Shown: piece after piece, positions 53,407-60,199 of the stretch
How the letters are laid out: every line of letters starts with the position of its first letter
How positions within the stretch are numbered: the first letter of the stretch is position 1
NCBI GenBank assembly: GCA_013001285.1
Contig: JABDMU010000086.1
Span: forward strand, 1-60,199
Direction: 5' to 3'
Length of the DNA: 60,199 nucleotides
From: Flavobacteriaceae bacterium
Lineage (GTDB): Bacteria > Bacteroidota > Bacteroidia > Flavobacteriales > Flavobacteriaceae
Made by a program: the position numbers and the translations under genes
Notes under the pieces: model-generated
The model's database searches: none
What the model saw: the letters and a program-made list of their open reading frames with translations, nothing else
What the model was told of the DNA's origin: nothing

Positions 53407-54030
53407 TTACTCTTCATCAGATCCGCCACCGCCTTCTTCTTCTTCTTCATTCGGATTACAATCACTTAGCAAGGCTTCAACATACATGGCCCAACTATTA
53501 CCATCAAAACCCGTTCCTTCTCCCCAAGCGGTTTCTCCACCTGTAGGACCTTGAACTTCGGCATGCACTGCAAAGCAATAAGCCTCTGGAATCACTTCTA
53601 AATTTATCATATAAACCACTTCATTTGTTCCTGCTGAATGTGGTTCGGTATGTTCAAAATGCCCTATTTTAGGGTTTCCTGATCCTGTTGTTGGTACCCA
53701 TTGCTCCTCACAATCTCCAATACTCATATGAGTAAGGTCAATGGTCCAATCTTCATTGGTCATATAGGTAAGGATCAAATTTGCGCCATCAGAGGAAACT
53801 GTAACTGTTCCAGCTATATGGTGTTGCCCAGCAATTAAGTTTACTGAAAAGCATTCGTCGCCGATAAGAGCTTTGTCTCCTGTTGTTGTTGAATTTCCGT
53901 CTTTTGGCGATGATTCAAAAACTCGAAAATTTGGGTTCATCCCTGTGTTTTCAATGTTTTCCGAATCAGGACTACAACCAACAATTAATAAAAAAGTAAA
54001 TACAAATAGACTAAGGGTGATTTTTTTCAT
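53407..54030 (-). CDS. Lipoprotein with acidic Gly/Glu-rich tail
   Basis: A 207-residue lipoprotein (LLIVGC, Cys19). The core (IAGTVTVSSDGANLILTYMT, DWTIDLTHMSIGD, CFAVHAEVQGPTGGETAWGE, SWAMYVEALLSDC) is a beta-rich domain also seen, more diverged, in the lipoprotein at 52077-52601. Four Cys are in the mature part, in two places plus the end. The last 15 residues are EEEEEGGGGSDEE-like low complexity. I do not know a function; homologous domains occur in Bacteroidetes lipoproteins. Confidence 0.78.
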   Translation of the reverse strand: MKKITLSLFVFTFLLIVGCSPDSENIENTGMNPNFRVFESSPKDGNSTTTGDKALIGDECFSVNLIAGQHHIAGTVTVSSDGANLILTYMTNEDWTIDLTHMSIGDCEEQWVPTTGSGNPKIGHFEHTEPHSAGTNEVVYMINLEVIPEAYCFAVHAEVQGPTGGETAWGEGTGFDGNSWAMYVEALLSDCNPNEEEEEGGGGSDEE

Positions 54031-54150
54031 GATATTTTATTTAATTAGGTTAATGGTCTAAACATACAATTAAATCGGCATATCAAGATATTTATTCGAT
54101 AAACTGTATATTTGAGTAAGTTTTATCTTACTTTTATTAAAAGAATAAGC

Positions 54151-54176
54151 ATAAAAAAACCTGCAATATGCAGGTT
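54151..54176 (-). terminator. Terminator after the BON-LysM gene
   Basis: AACCTGCA and TGCAGGTT pair around ATA; on the minus strand the stem is followed by TTTTTTTAT, 23 bases past the stop of the LysM gene. Confidence 0.85.
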
Positions 54177-54198
54177 CCTTTGTAATTTTTATATAAAA

Positions 54199-54687
54199 TT
54201 AACCTTCGAGGTGTGGTATTCTTAATACTTGTCCTGGGTAAATCTTGTCAGGGTCGGTAAGCATAGGCTTATTGGCCTCAAAGATCTTCGGGTATTTCAT
54301 AGCATCACCATAATATTTTTTAGCGATCTTACTTAATGAATCACCCCCAACCACAGTATGAAACTGAGCTTCAGGCTCAGTATGTTCAACGGTCATTAAA
54401 TCTTCAACTGAGGCAATGCCTTCAGAATTTCCTACAACCAAAACCACTTTCTCCTTTGTGGCTTGATCATGGGCCATACCACTTATTGTTGCACGATCGT
54501 CATCTATATGTACTTTAAGATTTTCAACATCTAACTGCAAATCTGTTATGGTTTCTTCTAATCTTGCTGCTGCAGCTGCTTCTGCTTTTAATTCGGCAGC
54601 ATTGACCTCAGCGGCTTTTTCTGCTTCAGACTTTTTACCACCAAAAATAGAGGCTCCAGCGGTTTTAATAAATGAAAATAAACTCAT
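54199..54687 (-). CDS. BON and LysM domain protein (Kbp/YgaU-like)
   Basis: The 162-residue protein has an Ala-rich coiled-coil-like N-terminus (ARLEETI), a BON domain (about 48-105, LQLDVENLKVHIDDDRATIS), and a C-terminal LysM (about 112-162, FHTVVGGDSLSKIAKKYYGD to PGQVLRIPHL). The order matches E. coli Kbp (YgaU), a K+-binding cytoplasmic protein; no signal peptide is present here either. Transfer of the K+ role is by architecture only. It is a single transcript with a clear terminator. Confidence 0.92.
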   Translation of the reverse strand: MSLFSFIKTAGASIFGGKKSEAEKAAEVNAAELKAEAAAAARLEETITDLQLDVENLKVHIDDDRATISGMAHDQATKEKVVLVVGNSEGIASVEDLMTVEHTEPEAQFHTVVGGDSLSKIAKKYYGDAMKYPKIFEANKPMLTDPDKIYPGQVLRIPHLEG

Positions 54688-54790
54688 TGTTTTTAATTGT
54701 TTTAAAGGGTTAATGTTTAACTGAGGTTAAAGTTCTCAAAAAATTGAATAACATGCAATTATTGTTAACAACTAATAGTCACGATTTTCA

Positions 54791-54829
54791 TAAAAAAGAA
54801 ACTGCTTAAAGCGAGAGCCTTAAGCAGTT
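54791..54829 (-). terminator. Terminator after the 314-residue lipoprotein gene
   Basis: AACTGCTTAA pairs with TTAAGCAGTT around a 10-base loop; on the minus strand it is followed by TCTTTTTTATG. Confidence 0.8.
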
Positions 54830-54856
54830 GTATAACTAAAATAACCAACCAAAATT

Positions 54857-55801
54857 TTAGTTTCTTGTATTTACCCGTGGGTTATCTTTTGTTTCCGTTT
54901 TTTTCTTTCTCAATTTATCTCCAGATGTTTTACTTTTATCAAAGCTCCCATCAGGCAATCGAACATATTGTATATATCCTCTTCCACTAAACTCATAAAA
55001 CGTTCCTGAAGACGGATGGTAAAGTTCTATTATTTCATCATTTATAACGCTTAACTCAAAATGTTCATTGTCGAAATAATCATAATCTAAGGTTAACGTT
55101 TTTAGATACATATTTCCTTGTACATTCCCAACGCCATAGACGCCAGTATAATCCCAGTAAATATTATCGACATTCGAAATGTTATAATCTTGTGAGCTTC
55201 TGAATACAGAATCATTTCCCCCCGGTAAGAATTGTAAATAATTCTCATTGTCAAATTCATTTAATTCTCCTTCTTCACTTGTATAAATCTTTTCCCATGC
55301 TTCATACTCCTGCAGGAAATAATGAATATTATCATAAAACACATAATCATAATCGAAATTACTTCTCTGATATCCATCTAGAAAATATGATGTATCATTA
55401 AAAGGATTATACAATTCTATGGTATTATTATCAATTTGATAAACATCAAAGGTCTCAAATCCATCAAAGTCGTGGTAAACATCTAAGATCATGTTATAAG
55501 CATCATAGGTGCCTACTGAAATTCCAAAGCCTCCGCCTTGACTACCAAATCCTACGAGATTGTTATTGGCATAAACATTCCCATTTCTAAAGGAAACTGT
55601 AAATGCTTTTTGTAGGAAAGGTGTCTGGCCATTTCCTAATGTTTGGTTTATATCGACATACCATAATTCGTATGAGTTCAACAATTGGTTCAATGTTATT
55701 GATGGGGTATCATCAAAATCATCAACAATGACTTCGGTATAGCACGATGTGAATAATACTGTAACCAAAGCAAATCCTGAAAGTAGTTTAAATGTTTTCA
55801 T
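54857..55801 (-). CDS. Conserved flavobacterial lipoprotein of unknown function
   Basis: A 314-residue lipoprotein (TVLFTSC, Cys20). The mature part is very rich in Tyr, Asp, Asn and Phe (e.g. SELWYVDINQTLGN-like and FDYDYVFYDNIHYFLQEYEA). It has two related halves, each ending in an ELYxPxxxTxYxxxG motif (IELYNPFNDTSYFLDGYQRS and IELYHPSSGTFYEFSGRGYI), and a basic, Lys-rich tail (DKSKTSGDKLRKKKTETKDN). From memory, similar proteins have been labelled as nicotinic acid mononucleotide adenylyltransferases; nothing here supports that, as no HxGH or ISSTxxR motif is present. It lies opposite gpsA. Confidence 0.8.
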   Translation of the reverse strand: MKTFKLLSGFALVTVLFTSCYTEVIVDDFDDTPSITLNQLLNSYELWYVDINQTLGNGQTPFLQKAFTVSFRNGNVYANNNLVGFGSQGGGFGISVGTYDAYNMILDVYHDFDGFETFDVYQIDNNTIELYNPFNDTSYFLDGYQRSNFDYDYVFYDNIHYFLQEYEAWEKIYTSEEGELNEFDNENYLQFLPGGNDSVFRSSQDYNISNVDNIYWDYTGVYGVGNVQGNMYLKTLTLDYDYFDNEHFELSVINDEIIELYHPSSGTFYEFSGRGYIQYVRLPDGSFDKSKTSGDKLRKKKTETKDNPRVNTRN

Positions 55802-55923
55802 CTGTTCGTCTTTTATTGATTTTACAATTCGCTTTATTCGATTGATATTAATCTGGTTTCAAATTGCGTGCCAAAATCTTATACCCCTCGTTTTCAGACA
55901 GATATAAACCACTATATTTTATG

Positions 55924-55931
55924 TATTTTTG
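55924..55931 (+). promoter_or_regulatory. -7 element of gpsA
   Basis: TATTTTTG, 23 bases before the gpsA ATG. No TTG is at -33. Confidence 0.45.
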
Positions 55932-55954
55932 ATAGTCTGATTTAAAAATTCAAT

Positions 55955-56956
55955 ATGTCATTAGATTTAAAATATGCGGTTTTTGGTAGTGGAAGTTGGG
56001 CTACCGCTATCGTAAAAATGCTTTGCGAGAATCAGAATAAGGTAGGTTGGTATATGCGAAGTGTTTATGTAAAAGAGCACTTAATAAAACATCAACATAA
56101 TCCTAGTTATTTGAGTTCTGTAGAGTTTCAGCTTGATCAACTCAACCTTTCAAACGATATCAATAGCATGGTAAACTATGCCGATGTTCTCATATTTGTG
56201 ATCCCTTCGGCATTTATTCACGCGGAATTAGAAAAAATAACGGAAGATATTTCTAACAAGATCGTTGTTTCAGCCGTAAAAGGTATAATTCCTGAATCAG
56301 GCCTTTTGGTTGGCGAGCATTTTCATGACCTTTATAAGATCCCATTCGAAAATATTGCCGTCATTGCTGGTCCTTGTCATGCCGAAGAAGTTGCCCTTGA
56401 GCGCTTATCCTATCTCACGATTTCCTGTGCAGACCCTGGAAAGGCGCAGGCCATTGCTGATGCCTTATCAAGCGATTATATAAAAACTAAAATTAGTGAC
56501 GATATTATCGGAACTGAATACGCAGTTATGCTGAAGAATATTTATGCTATCGCGGCCGGTATCGCGCACGGATTAGGATATGGTGATAACTTTCAAAGTG
56601 TTCTTATGAGTAATGCTATACGAGAAATGAAGCGGTTTATAAAGAAAATGCATAAAATGAAGCGCAATATCAATAACTCGGCTTATCTAGGAGACCTCTT
56701 AGTAACAGGATATTCAGTTTTTTCAAGAAATCGCATGTTTGGAAACATGATTGGTAAAGGATATACCGTGAAATCGGCTCAAATGGAAATGAATATGGTT
56801 GCCGAAGGGTATTATGCTACAAAAAGTGCGCATTTGCTTAATGAAAAAAACGCAAAAAAAACCAGATTGCCTATTATCAATGCTGTTTATGACATTTTGT
56901 ATGAAGGTAAAGATGCTAAAAAGGTATTTAAAAAGTTAACAGAACTGCTAGATTGA
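55955..56956 (+). CDS. gpsA: NAD(P)+-dependent glycerol-3-phosphate dehydrogenase
   Basis: GpsA reduces dihydroxyacetone phosphate to glycerol-3-phosphate for phospholipid synthesis. The 333-residue protein starts with the Rossmann motif FGSGSWATAIVKML and has AVKGIIPESG, VIAGPCHAEEVA (the catalytic Lys comes later in MLKNIYAIAAGIAHGLGYGD), and SAYLGDLLVTGYSVFSRNR. It is convergent with a gene that follows directly (stops adjacent at 56956/56957). Confidence 0.96.
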   Translation: MSLDLKYAVFGSGSWATAIVKMLCENQNKVGWYMRSVYVKEHLIKHQHNPSYLSSVEFQLDQLNLSNDINSMVNYADVLIFVIPSAFIHAELEKITEDISNKIVVSAVKGIIPESGLLVGEHFHDLYKIPFENIAVIAGPCHAEEVALERLSYLTISCADPGKAQAIADALSSDYIKTKISDDIIGTEYAVMLKNIYAIAAGIAHGLGYGDNFQSVLMSNAIREMKRFIKKMHKMKRNINNSAYLGDLLVTGYSVFSRNRMFGNMIGKGYTVKSAQMEMNMVAEGYYATKSAHLLNEKNAKKTRLPIINAVYDILYEGKDAKKVFKKLTELLD

Positions 56957-57352
56957 TCATTGTTTTAAAACACCTTTTATTTTCATTAAAGGGATGGTCT
57001 GAAAAGCCTGTTCATTAATGCTGTTCTTACTAAAAATAAATTTCTTTTCGAACATTTTGTTTGATTCAAAAAAAGTGACATCGAAACTATTGTTCAGTTG
57101 TAGAACATTGTCTTGCATCAGTTCAATTTTAGCGTAACTCTTTGCTGGAAGTTGTTCTAATTTATGACGCATTAAAGAAGTTTCTTTACTTTCGGAATAC
57201 CCTTTCGATACTATGAGAATCATATCAAGGGTTACCTGCTTATCGTTAATGATATAAGCGTTCCAGTCTTTTGTTTTGTAGATCTCATTGAATTCCTGAA
57301 CCACGGCAACATAGACCCCTTCAACAGCTGGAATAGAAATATCCTTTTTCAA
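56957..57352 (-). CDS. Conserved protein of unknown function next to pheS
   Basis: A 131-residue soluble protein with no signal peptide, starting MKKDISIPAVEGVYVAVVQE and rich in beta strands and Lys. I recall such proteins following pheS in flavobacteria and sometimes mislabelled as a phenylalanyl-tRNA synthetase subunit, but nothing in it resembles one. It starts 1 base after the pheS stop, so the two are co-transcribed. Function unknown. Confidence 0.78.
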   Translation of the reverse strand: MKKDISIPAVEGVYVAVVQEFNEIYKTKDWNAYIINDKQVTLDMILIVSKGYSESKETSLMRHKLEQLPAKSYAKIELMQDNVLQLNNSFDVTFFESNKMFEKKFIFSKNSINEQAFQTIPLMKIKGVLKQ

Positions 57353-57353
57353 G

Positions 57354-58373
57354 TTAAAGCGCCGACTTAAATTGTTCTAAAAAGCGGACGTCATTTTCGC
57401 TCAGCAATCTAATATCACTGATCTGATGAAGTAAAAGCGCGATACGATCGATGCCCATCCCAAATGCAAATCCAGAATATGTTTCCGAATCAATACCGCA
57501 GTTATCTAAAACATTAGGATCAACCATTCCACAACCCATGATCTCCAACCATCCGGTTCCTTTGGTCATTTTGTAATCAGTTTCTGTTTCCAATCCCCAA
57601 TACACATCAACCTCAGCACTTGGTTCTGTAAACGGAAAATAGGAAGGTCTGAGTCTTATCTTGGACTTGCCGAACATTTCGGTAGTAAAATACTGCAAGG
57701 TTTGTTTCAGATCGGCAAAACTTACATTCTTATCAATATAAAGCCCTTCCACCTGATGGAAAAAACAATGCGAACGTGCCGATATCGCCTCATTCCTATA
57801 AACACGTCCAGGAGAAATGGTACGAATTGGCGGTTGGTTGTTCTCCATATAACGTACTTGAACAGAACTTGTATGGGTTCTCAATAAAATATCCGGATCT
57901 GTTTGAATGAAAAAAGTATCCTGCATATCTCGAGCAGGATGGTACTCAGGAAGATTTAGTGCCGTAAAATTATGCCAATCATCTTCAATTTCTGGTCCTT
58001 CACTTACATTGAACCCAATTCGAGAGAATATGTCAATAATCTGATTCTTTACTAATGAAATAGGGTGTCTAGCGCCAATCTCAATTGGATGGCCTGGACG
58101 TGAAAGATCACCAAATTTACCTGCAGATACTTCCTTGCTCTCAAGTTCTTCCTTTAAGGCATTGACCTTGTCTTGAGCCGTACTTTTTAATTTATTAATG
58201 GCTTGGCCATAATCTTTCTTTTGATCAGCAGCCACATTTTTAAATTCGGCAAAATACTCATTCAGAAGTCCTTTCTTCCCTAAATACTTGATGCGAAACG
58301 CTTCAATTTCTTCTTTAGATTGCGCGGAAAAAGCTTCTGCTTCTTCTATAAGTTCTTTGATCTTATCTATCAT
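57354..58373 (-). CDS. pheS: Phenylalanine--tRNA ligase subunit alpha
   Basis: The alpha chain of the class II PheRS, 339 residues. An N-terminal coiled coil (about 1-85) precedes the catalytic core: motif 2 FFHQVEGLYIDKN, and motif 3 FAFGMGIDRIALLLHQI, with LEIMGCGMVDPNVL between them. The partner pheT is not in the window. A TAAATTTG element is 22 bases upstream. Identification is secure. Confidence 0.97.
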   Translation of the reverse strand: MIDKIKELIEEAEAFSAQSKEEIEAFRIKYLGKKGLLNEYFAEFKNVAADQKKDYGQAINKLKSTAQDKVNALKEELESKEVSAGKFGDLSRPGHPIEIGARHPISLVKNQIIDIFSRIGFNVSEGPEIEDDWHNFTALNLPEYHPARDMQDTFFIQTDPDILLRTHTSSVQVRYMENNQPPIRTISPGRVYRNEAISARSHCFFHQVEGLYIDKNVSFADLKQTLQYFTTEMFGKSKIRLRPSYFPFTEPSAEVDVYWGLETETDYKMTKGTGWLEIMGCGMVDPNVLDNCGIDSETYSGFAFGMGIDRIALLLHQISDIRLLSENDVRFLEQFKSAL

Positions 58374-58395
58374 GGTTCGCTTTGAAAATAAAGGG

Positions 58396-58403
58396 CAAAT
58401 TTA
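58396..58403 (-). promoter_or_regulatory. -7 element of pheS
   Basis: TAAATTTG on the minus strand (CAAATTTA on plus), 22 bases before the pheS ATG. No -33 TTG. Confidence 0.5.
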
Positions 58404-58410
58404 AGAATTC

Positions 58411-58767
58411 TTATGGGATAAACTCGGTTTGAAGAAAATAGTTTACTATAGCTTCTTTCATTAAAACGCTCTGTTCGCCCGCTTTTAAATGAGGCAGTTC
58501 TTCTTTGGTTTTATAATGAGGCCAGCCTTCTTCATCAACAAAATCAAATTCGTAATAGCCATAAGGTGCCAAAAGCCTGCAAATAGCAATATGCATCAGA
58601 TCAAGTTTAGCATCTTTCTTAAACTTGCGATGCAATTGTCCGAGTTCCTGAACACCGATTAAATAAATAATAGCATCTAGATCTAGGTTTTCACCTTCTC
58701 CAAATTGCTCAGAAAGCTTGGTCACCACCAACTCCCAGTTTTGTTTTAATTGTTCGTCTCTTGCCAT
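58411..58767 (-). CDS. Conserved cytoplasmic protein of unknown function
   Basis: The 118-residue protein (start MARDEQLKQNWELVV at 58767; a TTG at 58779 is an unlikely alternative) is soluble, with an Asp/Leu-rich middle (GENLDLDAIIYLIGVQELGQ) and a C-terminal part YGYYEFDFVDEEGWPHY. It is conserved in Bacteroidetes as far as I recall, but no function is known. It lies 37 bases upstream of pheS and may share its transcript. A TAACTTTG element ends 9 bases before its ATG. Confidence 0.78.
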   Translation of the reverse strand: MARDEQLKQNWELVVTKLSEQFGEGENLDLDAIIYLIGVQELGQLHRKFKKDAKLDLMHIAICRLLAPYGYYEFDFVDEEGWPHYKTKEELPHLKAGEQSVLMKEAIVNYFLQTEFIP

Positions 58768-58776
58768 AATTGCCGA

Positions 58777-58825
58777 CAAAGTTAGGAACTAATAAAATAG
58801 TAATGAAACAAAGTCGTTATATTTG
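58777..58825. promoter_or_regulatory. Divergent -7 elements of the 118-residue protein and cvpA-like genes
   Basis: TAACTTTG on the minus strand (CAAAGTTA at 58777-58784) and TATATTTG on the plus strand (58818-58825). The two promoters share one 75-base spacer (58768-58841). Confidence 0.5.
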
Positions 58826-58841
58826 TTATAAGACCGGAATC

Positions 58842-59360
58842 ATGAACATTATAGATATTCTTTTAGGTGCACTGCTGTTATTTGGACTGATACGTGGCCT
58901 GATGAAAGGATTATTTGTTGAAGTAGCTTCTTTAGTTGCTTTAATAGCAGGTGTTTATGGGGCTATTCATTTCAGCAATTTTGCGGCCGAATTTTTAATT
59001 GAACGTGTAGACTGGAGCGAAAAAACCATAAATTTAACCGCCTTCGCCATAACGTTTGTGATCATTGTTTTGGCCATTTCATTGGCGGGAAAAGCACTAA
59101 CAAAATTAGCTGATTTCGCAGCCTTGGGGTTTTTAAATAAGTTACTAGGTGCTTTATTCGGAGCTTTGAAAATTGGGCTCATCTTGAGCATTGTACTCAT
59201 GGTATTCAGTAAAATGAACAAAACCATTCCTTTACTTTCAGACGAGGATCTTAAAGATTCTGTCCTTTTCGAACCAGTAAAATCACTTGCACCCATGATA
59301 TTTCCGAGTATTCTTAATTCGGAAGTTGAAAACGAAGAAACCGCCAAGTCAGATTCCTGA
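58842..59360 (+). CDS. CvpA family inner-membrane protein
   Basis: A 172-residue protein with four hydrophobic helices starting MNIIDILLGALLLFGLIRGL, then GLFVEVASLVALIAGVYGAI; family members are CvpA/colicin V production-type proteins. The start at 58842 follows the TATATTTG element by 16 bases and puts the first helix at the N-terminus; an upstream in-frame ATG at 58770 would add 24 hydrophilic residues and start before the promoter element. CvpA proteins support envelope integrity in several bacteria; the mechanism is unknown. Its C-terminus is acidic (ENEETAKSDS). Confidence 0.9.
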   Translation: MNIIDILLGALLLFGLIRGLMKGLFVEVASLVALIAGVYGAIHFSNFAAEFLIERVDWSEKTINLTAFAITFVIIVLAISLAGKALTKLADFAALGFLNKLLGALFGALKIGLILSIVLMVFSKMNKTIPLLSDEDLKDSVLFEPVKSLAPMIFPSILNSEVENEETAKSDS

Positions 59361-59362
59361 TA

Positions 59363-60199
59363 TCAGGTCACACTCATAATATACTGCTTTGGTGTGGTGC
59401 CATATTTTTTCTTAAATGCCGAAATAAAATGACTCGCAGTACTGTAACCCACTTGTAAGCTTATTTCAGAAACGTTGTATTTTTTTGACAAGAGTTGTTT
59501 ACGTGCGTACTCTAATTTATAATCTAATAAAAAATGAAATACCGATTCACCATAAATATGCTTAAACCCTTCTTTCAACTTAGGTAAAGACAGACCAATT
59601 TCTGTAGCCAATTCTTGAAGTGATGGTGGCTCAGACATATTAGAGATCACAATTTGTTTTGCTTTTTTGATCTTTTCAACATTTTCTTCGCTATCTAAAA
59701 ACGGACAACTTTGCTGTTGATCTTGACGTTGACCAAAATATAAACTCAATGTTTCGTATGCTTTTCCCCTTACATAAAGCTCCTGCATATTATTATTTCG
59801 TTGCTTATCAAAAATCTGATTTAAAACCAAAATTTCAGATGGTGACAAAAGCTTATCTAAATAATACTTCTTATCTCTATTTTCTTCCTTCAAAAAAGGA
59901 ATAAGATTAGCAACCTGAGAGAAAAATGAATGAAATATTTTAATAGATACAACAAACACCAAATGTTTCCCTTTCGGTCTTAAACTTAAATTAATTGGAA
60001 GCGCTTTAATTGGATTATAAAGTAATACCGAATTATTTTGATCGACACTTAAACTGTAGCTAGGTCCATAATGCAGCTTTGAATCTTTATTAAGACAAAA
60101 ATGCATTTGAATAAAGTTGAAATTAACTGGTTTAGAATAGTTTAATATATCCTTTGTATCATTCTCAATTCTAATAACTGTAAAGCCTTCTTGCACAAC
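59363..60199 (-). CDS. AraC-family transcriptional regulator (5' end probably beyond the window)
   Basis: The visible 277-278 residues include the C-terminal double helix-turn-helix of the AraC family (about 200-275, SLQELATEIGLSLPKLKEGF then NVSEISLQVGYSTASHFISA). The first ~170 residues resemble a cupin-type sensory domain (FIQMHFCLNKDSKLHYGPSY). A GTG at 60196 could start it, but the frame remains open to the window edge, so the true start is likely further upstream. Its ligand and targets are unknown. It is convergent with the CvpA gene (2 bases between stops). Confidence 0.85.
   Translation of the reverse strand, partial: VVQEGFTVIRIENDTKDILNYSKPVNFNFIQMHFCLNKDSKLHYGPSYSLSVDQNNSVLLYNPIKALPINLSLRPKGKHLVFVVSIKIFHSFFSQVANLIPFLKEENRDKKYYLDKLLSPSEILVLNQIFDKQRNNNMQELYVRGKAYETLSLYFGQRQDQQQSCPFLDSEENVEKIKKAKQIVISNMSEPPSLQELATEIGLSLPKLKEGFKHIYGESVFHFLLDYKLEYARKQLLSKKYNVSEISLQVGYSTASHFISAFKKKYGTTPKQYIMSVT

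Overview
The window is about 60 kb of low-GC, densely packed chromosome from a Bacteroidetes bacterium, almost certainly a (probably marine) Flavobacteriaceae. The evidence is the gene families present: SusC-type TonB receptors with a carboxypeptidase-regulatory N-terminus, DUF4270, a PorZ-like type IX secretion protein, a short epsilon subunit in a detached atpD-atpC pair, and many small lipoproteins. The recurrent Bacteroidetes promoter element TAnnTTTG, in three or four places with a TTG 19-20 bp upstream, agrees with this. No rRNA, tRNA, CRISPR array, insertion sequence or prophage was seen, and no gene-free stretch exceeds 300 bases.

Layout. 1-2.5 kb: the 5' part of a large secreted LamG/thrombospondin-3 protein that runs off the left edge. 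2.8-7.2 kb (minus): panC, flippase-like membrane protein, esterase-fold protein with a lost nucleophile, radA. 7.3-11.7 kb (plus): GlgA N-domain protein, DUF4270 lipoprotein, glmS. 11.9-16.2 kb: TonB receptor plus SGNH-hydrolase lipoprotein. 16.4-18.2 kb: atpD-atpC. 18.2-21.4 kb (minus): XRE/S24 regulator, GNAT, sodium:solute symporter. 21.4-25.7 kb (plus): short DNA polymerase III alpha overlapping a Y-family polymerase. 25.7-30.7 kb: small membrane protein, M61 peptidase with a Coa1-like protein, cupin-like (JmjC-type) protein, secreted protein, recX. 30.8-35.9 kb: a 1725-residue secreted adhesin-like protein with a C-terminal sorting domain. 36-41.5 kb (minus): porZ-like, recO, heme-receptor-like TonB receptor. 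41.6-48.9 kb: gdhA, envelope protein, cystathionine gamma-synthase type enzyme, DUF3298 lipoprotein, Na+/H+ antiporter, ArsC-like protein, FemAB/GNAT-like protein. 48.9-54.7 kb: DUF1761, thioesterase, yicC-gmk-nadD, two related lipoproteins around a flavin-binding split-barrel protein, BON-LysM protein. 54.9-60.2 kb: lipoprotein, gpsA, pheS flanked by two conserved unknowns, CvpA, and an AraC regulator cut by the right edge.

The most interesting locus is 20.6-25.7 kb. A LexA/UmuD-like S24 regulator with a plausible Ala-Gly self-cleavage site faces a translesion cassette: a DnaE with a degenerate PHP domain, translationally coupled to a DinB-type polymerase. A perfect 17-bp palindrome lies between the two divergent promoter elements. 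This looks like a self-contained damage-inducible mutagenesis module with its own repressor, in place of the ImuA/UmuD arrangement known elsewhere. Secondary points are the dead-looking esterase, the stand-alone GlgA N-domain, the TonB receptor/SGNH lipoprotein pair, and the duplicated module of the giant secreted protein.
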